Assembly (NCBI GenBank): GCA_036268875.1
Contig: DATATI010000080.1
Span: forward strand, 62,001 to 126,000
Length of the DNA stretch: 64,000 nt
Source: Polyangia bacterium
GTDB taxonomy: Bacteria; Myxococcota_A; Polyangia; Fen-1088
Reading direction: 5' to 3'
Shown: positions 53,384-61,579 of the stretch, piece by piece
Numbering within the stretch: the first letter of the stretch is position 1
Layout: the number at the start of each line of letters is the position of its first letter
Program-made: the position numbers and the translations under genes
The notes under the pieces: model-generated
What the model was told of the DNA's origin: nothing
The model's database searches: none
Seen by the model: the letters and a program-made list of their open reading frames with translations, nothing else

Positions 53384-53420
53384 TTCTAAATTGCCCGAAT
53401 CGGATATCTGCAACTCGCTC
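53377..53420 (+). repeat. Direct repeat element, copy 2 of 3
   Basis: It begins CGGACATTTCTAAATTGCCC and continues GAATCGGATATCTGCAAC. It lies at the 5' end of the transposase remnant, so it may be the end sequence of that element. Confidence 0.65.
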
Positions 53421-53561
53421 CGGGATACGACCGAACCCCGCATTCTTGTGCCCTCGAGACATAAATGACCGCGAGGCGAAGATATGGGTCAGGAACTTTT
53501 TCGGGCCTGGTTTCCGCGCCCGCGACGCCGGGCTTCCAGCGTCAGCCAGTGCCATTGCCAG

Positions 53562-54608
53562 TCACGGCCGGCGAAACAGCAGGCCATACACCAGCTGCAC
53601 GGCGTCGCCCAGGTTCCACAACCAGGGCGCCGTCAGTCGCGGCTCTTTCACCATTGAAGCCATCCCGGGAAATTGCAGTTGCTTGAGCAACGTCGTCGGA
53701 TCCGGCCGCAAAGTGACTTTTCCTGCCGCGACGGCCGCGTCGATGGCGGCCTGCAGTTCCCTGGCGTCACGGCCAACCATCGTCGACAGGGCGGGGGCGT
53801 CTTTCGACGACAGGACATCGAAGGCCAGCACGCCGCGGCCACCCGGACGCGTGGTGCCCACCAAAGTCGCCAGATGAACCGCAATGATGGCGGCGTCCAG
53901 ACGTTCCCAGTTGAGCCGTGACATGATCCAGGCGCGCTGAAACGGAACGATTAGCTGGCTGAGCGAACCGGCCGACAGCACCGTGTCAAAGCCGCGCCCC
54001 AATCCGGCCATAATCGCCCGCGCCGAAGCGTGCGCCGTTCGGCCCAGCGCGGCGTCGTCGGGGAAGGACTCGCCCCACTCGTCGAGGCGGCTCATGAAGC
54101 CGGACAGATCCACGGGAGCGTGCGGAATCACCCGCTCGCGCACCGCCGCCGGCAAATCCTGACGCGCGCGTTCCAGCGCTTCGCTGTCCAGATCGACGAG
54201 GTGGATCTCGCGATAGGCGTCCGCGATCCGCGGCAGATCCAGATCGCTGCCATTTCCGGCGCCGAAGATGGCGATGTCACCGGCGGACGCGGCGCCCGGG
54301 ACCGGCGCGGATGCCGCCGCCAGCGTCAGCGCCATCACTTGCTCTCGGTGGTCCTGGTAGCGATGCCAGCTCCCTGCCAGCCGGCGGTTGACGCCGGCGA
54401 GGTATTGATGGGCCCGGGTTTCGCTGCTCTCGCGCGCGCCGCCATCGCCGCCGTGTTTGCTCGCCAGATGGCCAGCAAGGCAGGTCAACGAACAGGCCAC
54501 GAACGTTCCGCCGGTGCCTGGGCAGAGATCGCAGACGCGGCGCATCTGGGAAGCGCAGCCGCAGTTGGCGATCGGCACCTGCTGACCAGAGCCTTCCTTA
54601 CCTGCCAT
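53562..54608 (-). CDS. SAM-binding-like protein with N-terminal Cys/His cluster (paralogue 1)
   Basis: A 348-residue protein of no named family. Residues about 15-55 hold a Cys/His cluster (CGCASQMRRVCDLCPGTGGT, then CSLTCLAGHLASKHG) that looks like a zinc finger. After a helical segment comes a nucleotide/SAM-type fold: DIAIFGAGNGSDLDLPRIAD, EIHLVDLDSEALERARQDL, then HAPVDLSGFMSRLDEWGESF, and a C-terminal PWLWNLGDAVQLVYGLLFRR. It shares these blocks with the divergent gene at 54747, but that partner lacks the Cys/His part. ATG 54608 was chosen at the start of the Cys/His region. Function unknown. Confidence 0.72.
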   Translation of the reverse strand: MAGKEGSGQQVPIANCGCASQMRRVCDLCPGTGGTFVACSLTCLAGHLASKHGGDGGARESSETRAHQYLAGVNRRLAGSWHRYQDHREQVMALTLAAASAPVPGAASAGDIAIFGAGNGSDLDLPRIADAYREIHLVDLDSEALERARQDLPAAVRERVIPHAPVDLSGFMSRLDEWGESFPDDAALGRTAHASARAIMAGLGRGFDTVLSAGSLSQLIVPFQRAWIMSRLNWERLDAAIIAVHLATLVGTTRPGGRGVLAFDVLSSKDAPALSTMVGRDARELQAAIDAAVAAGKVTLRPDPTTLLKQLQFPGMASMVKEPRLTAPWLWNLGDAVQLVYGLLFRRP

Positions 54609-54746
54609 GATGACTGTCGACACTGTAAGCACCAATGGACGAAGCAAATCAAGCGCGACAATCTTGATGGACGGCCGGGGCGACATGCCCACAGTGCAGA
54701 AATACCTCTCTTTGCCAATTCCGCCGCGGTAGCGTTGCCAAGGCGC
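54609..54746. promoter_or_regulatory. 138-bp divergent intergenic region
   Basis: It separates the starts of the two paralogous SAM-binding-like genes and must contain both promoters, so coordinated control is likely. No operator palindrome or consensus promoter was certain by eye. Confidence 0.5.
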
Positions 54747-55616
54747 ATGCCCGACAAAAAGCCGACCCTCTTCGAACGCGCGCAAAGGGCCGAGCAAAAC
54801 GGGAACCGGGAGACGCGCGATCTTTGGGACCTCTTCCGGAGCCACCGGCAGCGCGTGACCGCCGAGATTCTTGCGCTCGCCCCCGGCGACAACGACGCGT
54901 CGGGTGGCCGGCTTTGCTTGCTGGGCGCGGGGAACGCCAACGATCTGGATCTCCAGGCGCTGGCGGCGCGCTTCGACGAGATTCATCTGGTGGACATCGA
55001 TCCCGGCGCCCTGTCGCGCGCCACCGGGCGGCAGAGCCCGGCGGTGAGAGCCAGGCTGCGCAGCCACGCCCCGGTCGATTTGTCGGGGCTCTACCACCAG
55101 CTAGAACGGAGGTCCCGGCTTCCGTCTACCGACGAGATGGTGGCCGCGGGAACGGCCGCGGTGATGCGGCAACTTCCGTCGGAGTTCGACGTGGTGGCGT
55201 CCTGTTGCGTGCTGAGCCAGATGTCCTGGGCCCTCGAGCGACTGGCGTCGACGGATGGAACGCGGGAGTCGACGCTCGAAAAAGCGCTGCTCCGCATCCA
55301 CCTGCGGGCCATCCTTCGCATGATCAGGCCAACAGGCGCCGCATTGCTGGTCTCGGATCTCACCTCATCGCAGTTCTATCCGTCGCTCGGTGAGCTCTCG
55401 CCGGGCGAGGACCTGCGCGCCTTGACACAAAGGCTGGCCGCGCAGCGCGTGGCCTTCACCGTGTGCAACCCTGAACTGGTTCGGCAGACCCTTCGCCACG
55501 ACGCCGAGCTGGCCGAGACCTGCCTGCCGCCAACGATGGGCGATCCTTGGTTGTGGACAGCGCCGAAGGCGCTCACGTATCTGGTCTACCCGTTCGTGCT
55601 GCGCCGAAAGAGTTGA
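54747..55616 (+). CDS. SAM-binding-like protein (paralogue 2)
   Basis: A 289-residue protein with LCLLGAGNANDLDLQALAAR (glycine-rich loop), EIHLVDIDPGALSRATGRQ (acidic end of strand 2), SHAPVDLSGLYHQLERRSR, FDVVASCCVLSQMSWALERL, and a C-terminal PWLWTAPKALTYLVYPFVLR. Blocks align in order with the divergent neighbour. It is all one methyltransferase-like domain with a helical N-terminus (RDLWDLFRSHRQRVTAEILA). No catalytic residue could be assigned and the substrate is unknown. Confidence 0.75.
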   Translation: MPDKKPTLFERAQRAEQNGNRETRDLWDLFRSHRQRVTAEILALAPGDNDASGGRLCLLGAGNANDLDLQALAARFDEIHLVDIDPGALSRATGRQSPAVRARLRSHAPVDLSGLYHQLERRSRLPSTDEMVAAGTAAVMRQLPSEFDVVASCCVLSQMSWALERLASTDGTRESTLEKALLRIHLRAILRMIRPTGAALLVSDLTSSQFYPSLGELSPGEDLRALTQRLAAQRVAFTVCNPELVRQTLRHDAELAETCLPPTMGDPWLWTAPKALTYLVYPFVLRRKS

Positions 55617-55878
55617 AGCAAATAGAAACGGCTGCTCCGGCCGACGAGGCGGACATTTCTACTTGGCCAATCCGGACAGTTGCACAAAGCCAAATGAATA
55701 CTTGTCGCCGTTGCGGATGTTGCGGCATTTTCTTTCCCAATAAGCGACTCGAGACATTAGATAATTTTGTATCGGCACCACACGTCTCTTATCGATCGGT
55801 TACTGATTGCCTGCCGAAATACATGTTTGGCGTCTGCCTCCTGGGACCCGATCCGCACGCGTGATGAAAGGACAGCCA
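55617..55878. other. Intergenic region with repeat copy 3
   Basis: It holds the third direct repeat copy (55649-55692). A short frame from 55693 with MNTCRRCGCCGIFF was seen, but it is only about 57 residues and begins inside A/T-rich sequence next to the repeat, so it is not called. The promoter for the next gene should lie here; AAAGGA precedes ATG 55879. Confidence 0.5.
55649..55692 (+). repeat. Direct repeat element, copy 3 of 3
   Basis: It begins CGGACATTTCTACTTGGCCA and continues ATCCGGACAGTTGCACAAAG. Same orientation as copies 1 and 2, about 2.2 kb beyond copy 2. No transposase sequence is attached to it. Confidence 0.65.
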
Positions 55879-56250
55879 ATGCGCAACGGTCCGCGTTGCC
55901 AGATGCCAGGATTTTCGTTCTACGGACTTGCTTCCGTGCTGTTGTTTTGCGCGTGCGAGGTCTCACTACCCGCCAGCCAGCCGGGCAACAATTCGCCCAT
56001 CGACAGCTTGGAGCCGCTGGCCAAGGCGGGTGTCCCGCTCCTGCACGTCTTTGCCCACGCCGACACCGCGCTGCCGTGGATGGAGAACACCGGCATCGTT
56101 GCCGATCGCTATCCCAAGCTCGGCGGTTCAATCATGCTCATCCGAAAGGTCGGCTTTGATCACCATCCGCACGGCCTTGAACAGGATCCCACCCCGGTGG
56201 TGAATTTCGTTTTGACGAACGCGCTGCGAGCCAACGGTCTTTCGCCGTGA
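55879..56250 (+). CDS. Short lipoprotein carrying only the C-terminal part of an alpha/beta hydrolase
   Basis: A 123-residue protein with lipobox LLFCAC (Cys26) and then SLEPLAKAGVPLLHVFAHAD, TALPWMENTGIVADRY, and GFDHHPHGLEQDPTPVVNFV. The last segments are the acid and catalytic-His regions of a secreted alpha/beta hydrolase; the Ser-bearing first two thirds of the domain is absent. A signal peptide is nevertheless in frame. Either an internal deletion joined the two ends or a short non-enzymatic form was kept. Likely non-catalytic. Confidence 0.65.
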   Translation: MRNGPRCQMPGFSFYGLASVLLFCACEVSLPASQPGNNSPIDSLEPLAKAGVPLLHVFAHADTALPWMENTGIVADRYPKLGGSIMLIRKVGFDHHPHGLEQDPTPVVNFVLTNALRANGLSP

Positions 56251-56280
56251 TCCTCTGGCGCGAAAAAGCCGCCAAAGAGC

Positions 56281-57861
56281 TCAAGCCAAACTGCGCTGCG
56301 TCCACTGGAGGTCGACGAGGCGCCACAGTTTGGCGGTGGGGTTCCGATCCTGCAGCGCCGCCGGCAAGCGCGCCGGGCGCACGTTGTCGAAACACTGCAA
56401 GGTCCCGAACCGCCGCAGGGACGCCGGGATGCCGACGGCGGTGAACCCGGGGTGTCCCGTCGACGGATACGGTCCGCCATGGTTCATCGCCGGGCTGACC
56501 GCCACGCCGGTGGGCATCTTGTCGTTCAGCAGACGCCCCACCAGCGGACGCAGGTGAAAGGCCACCTGTTCGTACGCGGCGTCGTCGGCGCCGTCGCGGT
56601 GCGAGTACACACAGCCGGTCAAGCTGCCCTCGACCTGATCAACGATGCGGCACAGCTGGGCCAGATCATCGGCGATCACGAATAGAGTGCTGTTCCCGAA
56701 TGCCTCGGTCTGCAGGGCGGCGTGGTTGCGCAGAAAGTGTTCGCCACTGGCAAGCAGCAACGTGTTGCCGAAGCTATAGCCAGCCCCGCCGCCCGCCTTG
56801 CCGCCCGCCAGCAGCTCGGCGCCGGCGCGCACCAACGTGGCCACCGATTCGGTCAGCGTCTTCTCCACCGCTTTCGACAGCAGCGTCCCCACCGGCGCGG
56901 CCCGGAACTTTTCGGCCACCAGTTTGACGAAGGCGTCGGTCTTGTCGCCCTTCTGCAGAATAACGAACCCGGGATTGGTGCAGAACTGGCCGGCACCCAT
57001 CAGGCAGCTGCCGACGAATTCGCTGGCCATCTCGTCCAGCCGTTCGTCCAGGACGCCCGGCAAGACCACCACCGGGTTCACGCTGGACAGCTCGAGATAG
57101 ATCGGTCGGCCCGCGGTCTCGGCGGCCGCCTTCAATTTCAGACCGGCGCCGCGGCTGCCGGTGTAGCCCGTCGCTCCCACGCGCGCATCGGAAACCAGAC
57201 GTTCGCCGTCGGCGTGCCCGGTGCGATAGATCAGCTGCACGGTCGCCGCCGGCACACCGACCTCCTGCGCCGCCTTGGCCGCTTCTTCAGCGAACAGGCG
57301 CGTGGTCCCCGGATGTGAACTATTGGCCTTGGCGATCACCGGATTGCCCGCCGCGATCGCCGCCACGAAATCGCCACCCGCCGCGCTGTTGAAAGCGAAG
57401 GGGAAATTGTTCGGCCCGAACACGCACACTGGCCCGATGGGCGCCAGCATCGAACGGATGTTGGCCTTGGTGTCGATCGTCGGCAGCGCCCACGATCCTT
57501 CGCGCGCCGCCGCTGCACCCTGGCGCAGCTGACCGGTGGTGCGCGGGAATTCGACGTCCGCCAGACGCGGCGCCTTCGGCAGACCGCTCTCGGCGTGGGC
57601 CATGGCGACGAAATCATCCTTGCGCGCTTCGATGCGCGCGGCGAACGCCTCCAAGAACGCGGCGATTTTCTCGGCCGGCGTGCGGCGCAAGATCGCCGCC
57701 GCTTCCACCGCGGCGGTCAGCGCCTCGTCGCAGTCCTGCCAGGTGCTGATCGGGTACTCGTCGGGCAGCGGCTCTTTCGTGGTCGGGTTGTCAGCCCGAA
57801 ACGTCCCCGCAGCGTGAGAAGCTCGCCATCGCCCCGCGATCAGAACCGGCTGTGCGCTCAT
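56281..57861 (-). CDS. NADP-type aldehyde dehydrogenase (2-oxoglutarate-semialdehyde dehydrogenase-like)
   Basis: A 526-residue ALDH of the KGSADH/AldH branch. It has the cofactor loop FGPNNFPFAFNSAAGGDF, AGNPVIAKANSSHPGTT, TGYTGSRGAG, the general-base Glu in YLELSSVNPVVVLPG and the catalytic Cys in MGAGQFCTNPGFV. Length is typical. The NPVIAKAN segment with Ala/Asn instead of KPxE points to NADP use. It follows a zinc alcohol dehydrogenase gene in the same direction (60 bp upstream), suggesting a short oxidation pathway for a sugar acid or polyol; the substrate is not identified. Confidence 0.88.
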   Translation of the reverse strand: MSAQPVLIAGRWRASHAAGTFRADNPTTKEPLPDEYPISTWQDCDEALTAAVEAAAILRRTPAEKIAAFLEAFAARIEARKDDFVAMAHAESGLPKAPRLADVEFPRTTGQLRQGAAAAREGSWALPTIDTKANIRSMLAPIGPVCVFGPNNFPFAFNSAAGGDFVAAIAAGNPVIAKANSSHPGTTRLFAEEAAKAAQEVGVPAATVQLIYRTGHADGERLVSDARVGATGYTGSRGAGLKLKAAAETAGRPIYLELSSVNPVVVLPGVLDERLDEMASEFVGSCLMGAGQFCTNPGFVILQKGDKTDAFVKLVAEKFRAAPVGTLLSKAVEKTLTESVATLVRAGAELLAGGKAGGGAGYSFGNTLLLASGEHFLRNHAALQTEAFGNSTLFVIADDLAQLCRIVDQVEGSLTGCVYSHRDGADDAAYEQVAFHLRPLVGRLLNDKMPTGVAVSPAMNHGGPYPSTGHPGFTAVGIPASLRRFGTLQCFDNVRPARLPAALQDRNPTAKLWRLVDLQWTQRSLA

Positions 57862-57921
57862 GGCCGCATTACTTACAACGTCTTTCCGTCTCCGTCGACC
57901 GCCAACAGTGCACGAACCGGG

Positions 57922-58959
57922 TCAGCGGTCCGGCTGCAACACGACTTTCATCAGGCCAGGCTCGCGCCGGTAAAGGCGGTCGAACCAATCGGCGCCCTCG
58001 GACAGTGGCGCCGTCGCCGAGATGAAGCGATCGACGTCGATCTTGCGCGAGGCGATCAGCTCCAGGCATTCGGGATATTCGCCCGCCGACGCGCACGAGC
58101 CCTGCAACCGGATCTGCCGCGTCACCACCGCCTGCAATGGGATCGACACCTCACGCGCCAGGTTGCCGATCAAGGTGACCGCACCGCCCTTGCGCACGCT
58201 GGAGATGGCCGCGCGAATCGTCGCTTCGATGCCCACCGCCTCGAACGCCGCGTCCGCGCCGCGTCCGCCGGTCACCGCCTTCACCGCCGCCGCCACGTCG
58301 CCGGCGTTTGAGTTGATCGCGTGAGTCGCCCCTACCGCGCGCGCGATGGCCAGCTTGGCGTCGTCGATGTCGACGGCGATGATCGTCTCCGCCACCGTCT
58401 GCTTGAGCACCTGCACCATCATGAGGCCGATCAACCCGGCGCCGAAGACCACGGCAGCGTCACCCTTCGCCAGCGGCGTCAGATTGCGCGCGTGCACGGC
58501 GATGGACACCGGCTCGACCAAGGCCGCTTGCTCGAACGACATGCCCGGCGGCAGGGCGAACAAGATGTGGTCGGGCACGGCCACGAATTCGGCGAAGGCG
58601 CCGTTCTGGCGATAGTCGTCGCACGAAACGCCCAGCACGCGGCGGTCGTCGCAAAGATTGATCATCCCGCGCTGCGAGAAAAAACTGTGCGGGTTGTAGA
58701 TCGTCGAATCGAAGGTCACCCGATCGCCGACCCGATACCCGGTCACCGACGGGCCCAGGCGATCGACGATCCCCGACGCTTCGTGGCCCATGACGATGGG
58801 CGGCTGGCGACGGCCGGTGCTGCCGTCCATGCCGTGCACGTCGCTGCCGCAGATGCCGCACGCCTTGACCCGCACCATCACGTCGTGCGGCCCCAGCGCC
58901 GGCTCGGGCAGGTCCTGCAATTGGAATTGCTTGTAAGCGGTCAGGACCAGCGCTCTCAT
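57922..58959 (-). CDS. Zinc-dependent alcohol dehydrogenase (sorbitol/threonine dehydrogenase-like)
   Basis: About 345 residues from ATG 58959. Catalytic zinc residues: Cys in CGICGSDVHG, His-Glu in MGHEASG, and Glu in ALVEPVSIAVHARN. The Rossmann motif is VFGAGLIGLMMVQVLKQ with IIAVDIDDAKLAIA after it, where the Asp indicates NAD preference. The structural zinc site is reduced: the four-Cys lobe is replaced by FFSQRGMINLCDDRRVLGVS, with a single Cys. It is the upstream member of an apparent pair with the ALDH gene, so alcohol and aldehyde oxidation may be consecutive. Confidence 0.88.
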   Translation of the reverse strand: MRALVLTAYKQFQLQDLPEPALGPHDVMVRVKACGICGSDVHGMDGSTGRRQPPIVMGHEASGIVDRLGPSVTGYRVGDRVTFDSTIYNPHSFFSQRGMINLCDDRRVLGVSCDDYRQNGAFAEFVAVPDHILFALPPGMSFEQAALVEPVSIAVHARNLTPLAKGDAAVVFGAGLIGLMMVQVLKQTVAETIIAVDIDDAKLAIARAVGATHAINSNAGDVAAAVKAVTGGRGADAAFEAVGIEATIRAAISSVRKGGAVTLIGNLAREVSIPLQAVVTRQIRLQGSCASAGEYPECLELIASRKIDVDRFISATAPLSEGADWFDRLYRREPGLMKVVLQPDR

Positions 58960-58996
58960 GCCGGGCCTTTTTACCACGCCGCCGCGCGGGCCGAGG

Positions 58997-59665
58997 TTAC
59001 TTGGCCGCTGCCTTGGTGGGGACGGGCGCGGCCGGCGCGGCCATCGACGCCTCGGCCGGCTTTTCTTGCTTTGCTTCCAGCTCGAGGTCGACGTTCAGCG
59101 TGACCTCGTCGCCCACCAGCACGCCGCCTGCTTCCAGCGCCTTGTTCCAGTTCAAGTTCCAGTCTTTGCGGTTGAGCTTGCCGCTGGCGTGCGCGCCGCG
59201 AGTCATCGTGCCGCCCATAGGATTCTTCACCGCCTCGGTCGGTCCCTCCACCGTCAGCGTCACCGGCTTGGCCACGCCGTGCATGTTCAGATCGCCGGTG
59301 ACCTTGTACTTGCCCTTGCCCGCCTTCTCGACCTTCGTCGACTTGAACGTGATGGTCGGATGGTTGGCCACGTCGAAGAAGTCCGGCGACTTCAGGTGGG
59401 CGTCGCGCTTCGGTTCATGGGTGTCGATGGTGGTGGCGTCAACGGTCACCTCGACGGTGGACTTCGCGGGGACCTTCTCGTCGAGGTCCAACGTGCCGGT
59501 GATCTTTCCAAACTGCCCCGACACGTTGGTGACCATCATGTGCCGCACGGAGAACGCCGCTGTCGAGTGCGCGCTGTTGATCTCCCAGACGCTGGCGCGC
59601 GCCGGCGCCGCCGCCGCAACTAGACCGAGAACCGAAATAGAAACCGAAAGAAAAATTGAACGCAT
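58997..59665 (-). CDS. YceI-family periplasmic protein
   Basis: A 222-residue protein with a Sec signal ending APARASV (about residue 25) and a YceI lipocalin-like barrel: WEINSAHSTAAFSVRHMMVT, SGQFGKITGTLDLDEK, DAHLKSPDFFDVANHPTITF and GDLNMHGVAKPVTLTVE, ending VGDEVTLNVDLELEAK. A Pro/Ala/Lys tail of about 20 residues follows. The fold binds isoprenoids or amphiphiles. ATG 59665 has AGGAGTC upstream. Confidence 0.9.
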   Translation of the reverse strand: MRSIFLSVSISVLGLVAAAAPARASVWEINSAHSTAAFSVRHMMVTNVSGQFGKITGTLDLDEKVPAKSTVEVTVDATTIDTHEPKRDAHLKSPDFFDVANHPTITFKSTKVEKAGKGKYKVTGDLNMHGVAKPVTLTVEGPTEAVKNPMGGTMTRGAHASGKLNRKDWNLNWNKALEAGGVLVGDEVTLNVDLELEAKQEKPAEASMAAPAAPVPTKAAAK

Positions 59666-59747
59666 GCCTGACTCCTGTTTGCGGGCAGGGATAGTTCCTG
59701 ATCCGCTCTGGCGCAAGGCCAGACGGCGTTTTTCGGCCAGCGAGCGG

Positions 59748-60638
59748 TCAATTGACCGCGAAACAGGCGATCCGGCCCGCCCCGCCCAGCGGCGCGGTGT
59801 TCGAGCAATCCATGTTCAGGTGCGAATGGTTCCAGGGGCGGTACATGGCGTCCAGGCTGTTGGGCGCGGGCCCGAGCCCGTCGCTGTGGCCGACCCACGC
59901 CTTGACGGTGGTGGCGGCCGAGGTCCAGTCGCTGCAGTTGTTGGCCGCATCCAGCGTTCCGTCGCGGTTAGAACCGGTGAGGATGTCGTGCTCGACCGGG
60001 GTTGGCGAGCCGGTCCAGTGGCCGTTGATGAACCCGCCTTTCTCGTCGAGAAACAGCATGTAATCGCCGTTCTTCGTGTGCAGATCGGCGACGTTCATGG
60101 CGATCAAAGCGCCCTTGACGTTGTACCAGGGACCATTGCCGATGCGATCCTTGGCGTTGACCGGCGTACCGTCCGGGCCTTTGGCCACGCTGAGGTAGGC
60201 GTGCCACGTCTTTCCACCCGCGCCGACGGCGGTCGCCAGATCCTGGCAACGCTTGTCGGCGCCAGTGAGACCGCCCAGGTTGCCGGTCATGCTCTTGTCG
60301 CTGGTGATGAAGAAACTCATCGAGGTTCCGCCGGATGTGTCGCCGCCAGCGGGCGCGTCGGTGCCCGTGTCCGTGGCGGCATCCGTGCCGGCGCCCGCAG
60401 ATCCACCCGTGCCAACGGCGCCGCCCGAACCGGCGCTGACGCCACCCGAGCCGCTGCTCCCGCCCGAGCCGTTACTCCCGCCCGAGCCGTTGCTGCTCCC
60501 GCCCGAGCCGCTCCCCCCCGACCCCGTGCCGCCGCTGCCCCCCGACCCGCTATTGGATCCGCTGCCGCTGCTGCAACCGATCAGCATCAACGCACCGGCC
60601 ATTGTCACGGAACACCAAAAGACAGGTGGCTTTGCCAT
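59748..60638 (-). CDS. Lipoprotein with C-type-lectin-like (DUF1554-like) domain
   Basis: A 296-residue lipoprotein (LIGC, Cys22) with a Gly/Ser-repeat linker of about 60 residues (GSGGS/GSGGT units) and an Asp-rich stretch. The folded C-terminus reads MSFFITSDKSMTGNLGGLTG, ADKRCQDLATAVG, KTWHAYLSV, KDRIGNGPWYN, then NCSDWTSA and GRIACFAVN, which is the layout of lectin-like domains in myxobacterial surface proteins, with Cys pairs at the expected ends. ATG 60638 is preceded by GGAGGT. Probably binds a glycan or another cell; inference. Confidence 0.75.
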   Translation of the reverse strand: MAKPPVFWCSVTMAGALMLIGCSSGSGSNSGSGGSGGTGSGGSGSGGSSNGSGGSNGSGGSSGSGGVSAGSGGAVGTGGSAGAGTDAATDTGTDAPAGGDTSGGTSMSFFITSDKSMTGNLGGLTGADKRCQDLATAVGAGGKTWHAYLSVAKGPDGTPVNAKDRIGNGPWYNVKGALIAMNVADLHTKNGDYMLFLDEKGGFINGHWTGSPTPVEHDILTGSNRDGTLDAANNCSDWTSAATTVKAWVGHSDGLGPAPNSLDAMYRPWNHSHLNMDCSNTAPLGGAGRIACFAVN

Positions 60639-60727
60639 GAGACCTCCGCAGAAAAGGATGCCAGCGCCCGCGGCGGTGGCCTCAAGAGACGCTGACGGAA
60701 CATAGCGCTGATGTGTTCCCTGGGCAC

Positions 60728-60765
60728 AAAAAAAACCGGCCTCCTCACTTTCGCGAGGGGGCCGG
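60728..60765 (-). terminator. Intrinsic terminator of the RRM gene
   Basis: On the minus strand a GC-rich stem (CCGGCCCCCTC ... GAGGAGGCCGG, loop of eight bases) is followed by a run of eight T. It lies 31 bp after the RRM stop. Confidence 0.9.
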
Positions 60766-60795
60766 CGTTGGTTGAGAGGTCTGGTTGTAGACCGA

Positions 60796-61134
60796 CTACC
60801 AGCGTTCGCGACGTCCGCCACCGCCGCCGCCACCGCCGCCGCGTCCACCAGCAGAACCACCGTAACCACCGCCGCCACCCCCGGTTCGCTCGCGCGCCTC
60901 ACTGACATTGACAGCGCGGCCCTGAAGCTCACGGCCATTCAGATTCTGGATCGCCTTTTGGGCGCCTTCTTCGGTCGCCATCTCGACGAACGCGAAGCCA
61001 CGCGGACGGCCGGTGTCACGATCCATCACCAGCTTAACCTCGGTCACTTCGTAGCCTTCGGCTCCGAAGGCCTCCCGCAAATCGGCCTCATTGACCGAGT
61101 ACGAAAGGTTCCCAACATACAGTCGCTTTCCCAT
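60796..61134 (-). CDS. RRM-domain RNA-binding protein with Gly-rich tail
   Basis: A 112-residue protein with one RRM (RNP2 LYVGNLS at 5-11; RNP1 RGFAFVEM near 44-51) and a C-terminal Gly/Arg-rich tail of about 30 residues. This type, as in cyanobacterial Rbp and myxobacterial cold-responsive RNA-binding proteins, is small and single-domain. The gene has a strong terminator. ATG 61134 is preceded by GGGAGATC. Confidence 0.92.
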   Translation of the reverse strand: MGKRLYVGNLSYSVNEADLREAFGAEGYEVTEVKLVMDRDTGRPRGFAFVEMATEEGAQKAIQNLNGRELQGRAVNVSEARERTGGGGGGYGGSAGGRGGGGGGGGGRRERW

Positions 61135-61246
61135 GTGATCTCCCTGTCGGCTGAATGAAGCGTCTGAATCTCGCTACCTAGATCCAGACCTGCAAACCGC
61201 ACGTACCGGAGGGACGGAGACACAAACGCGACGAATACCGCCCATC

Positions 61247-61555
61247 TTAATCACCCTCGCGGAAAAAGGCGAGGTTATTCGCCGGAATTCGTTCACGGGG
61301 CCACGAAGCGAACTTCATAGTCCAAACCACAGACCGAAGTGGGGCGCGGTCGAATCTGATAATAGCCGCGGTGGCCGGCCCGCTGGATCTGGGGACCGTG
61401 TCGACGTGGCTGGCAGTCAAGTACTGGCGAACCGCGCCCGGCATGGTGCGCGCGTAGATGGTGACCCCGCCTTCACTGCCTGATTCGGCCATCTCTTCCA
61501 GTTCTGCAGGCGGGCAAAAGCGCAACCCCGCCACCTTCACGACCGCCACGTTCAA
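61247..61555 (-). CDS. Doubtful small hypothetical protein
   Basis: A 102-residue frame (VVKVAGLRFCPPAELEEMAE, GGVTIYARTMPGAVRQYLTA, FDRAPLRSVVWTMKFASWPR) in the gap between the haem-lipoprotein gene and the RRM gene. No family or signal was recognised and no ribosome-binding site is clear. It may be a non-coding accident. Confidence 0.3.
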   Translation of the reverse strand: MNVAVVKVAGLRFCPPAELEEMAESGSEGGVTIYARTMPGAVRQYLTASHVDTVPRSSGPATAAIIRFDRAPLRSVVWTMKFASWPRERIPANNLAFFREGD

Positions 61556-61579
61556 ACCGGCGAGCCTACGAGCCTGACC

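Noticed and set aside
53446-53921. Plus-strand frames opposite the start-distal part of paralogue 1
   Set aside because: Arg/Ser/Pro-rich shadow translations without homologous blocks. The minus-strand frame aligns with its paralogue.
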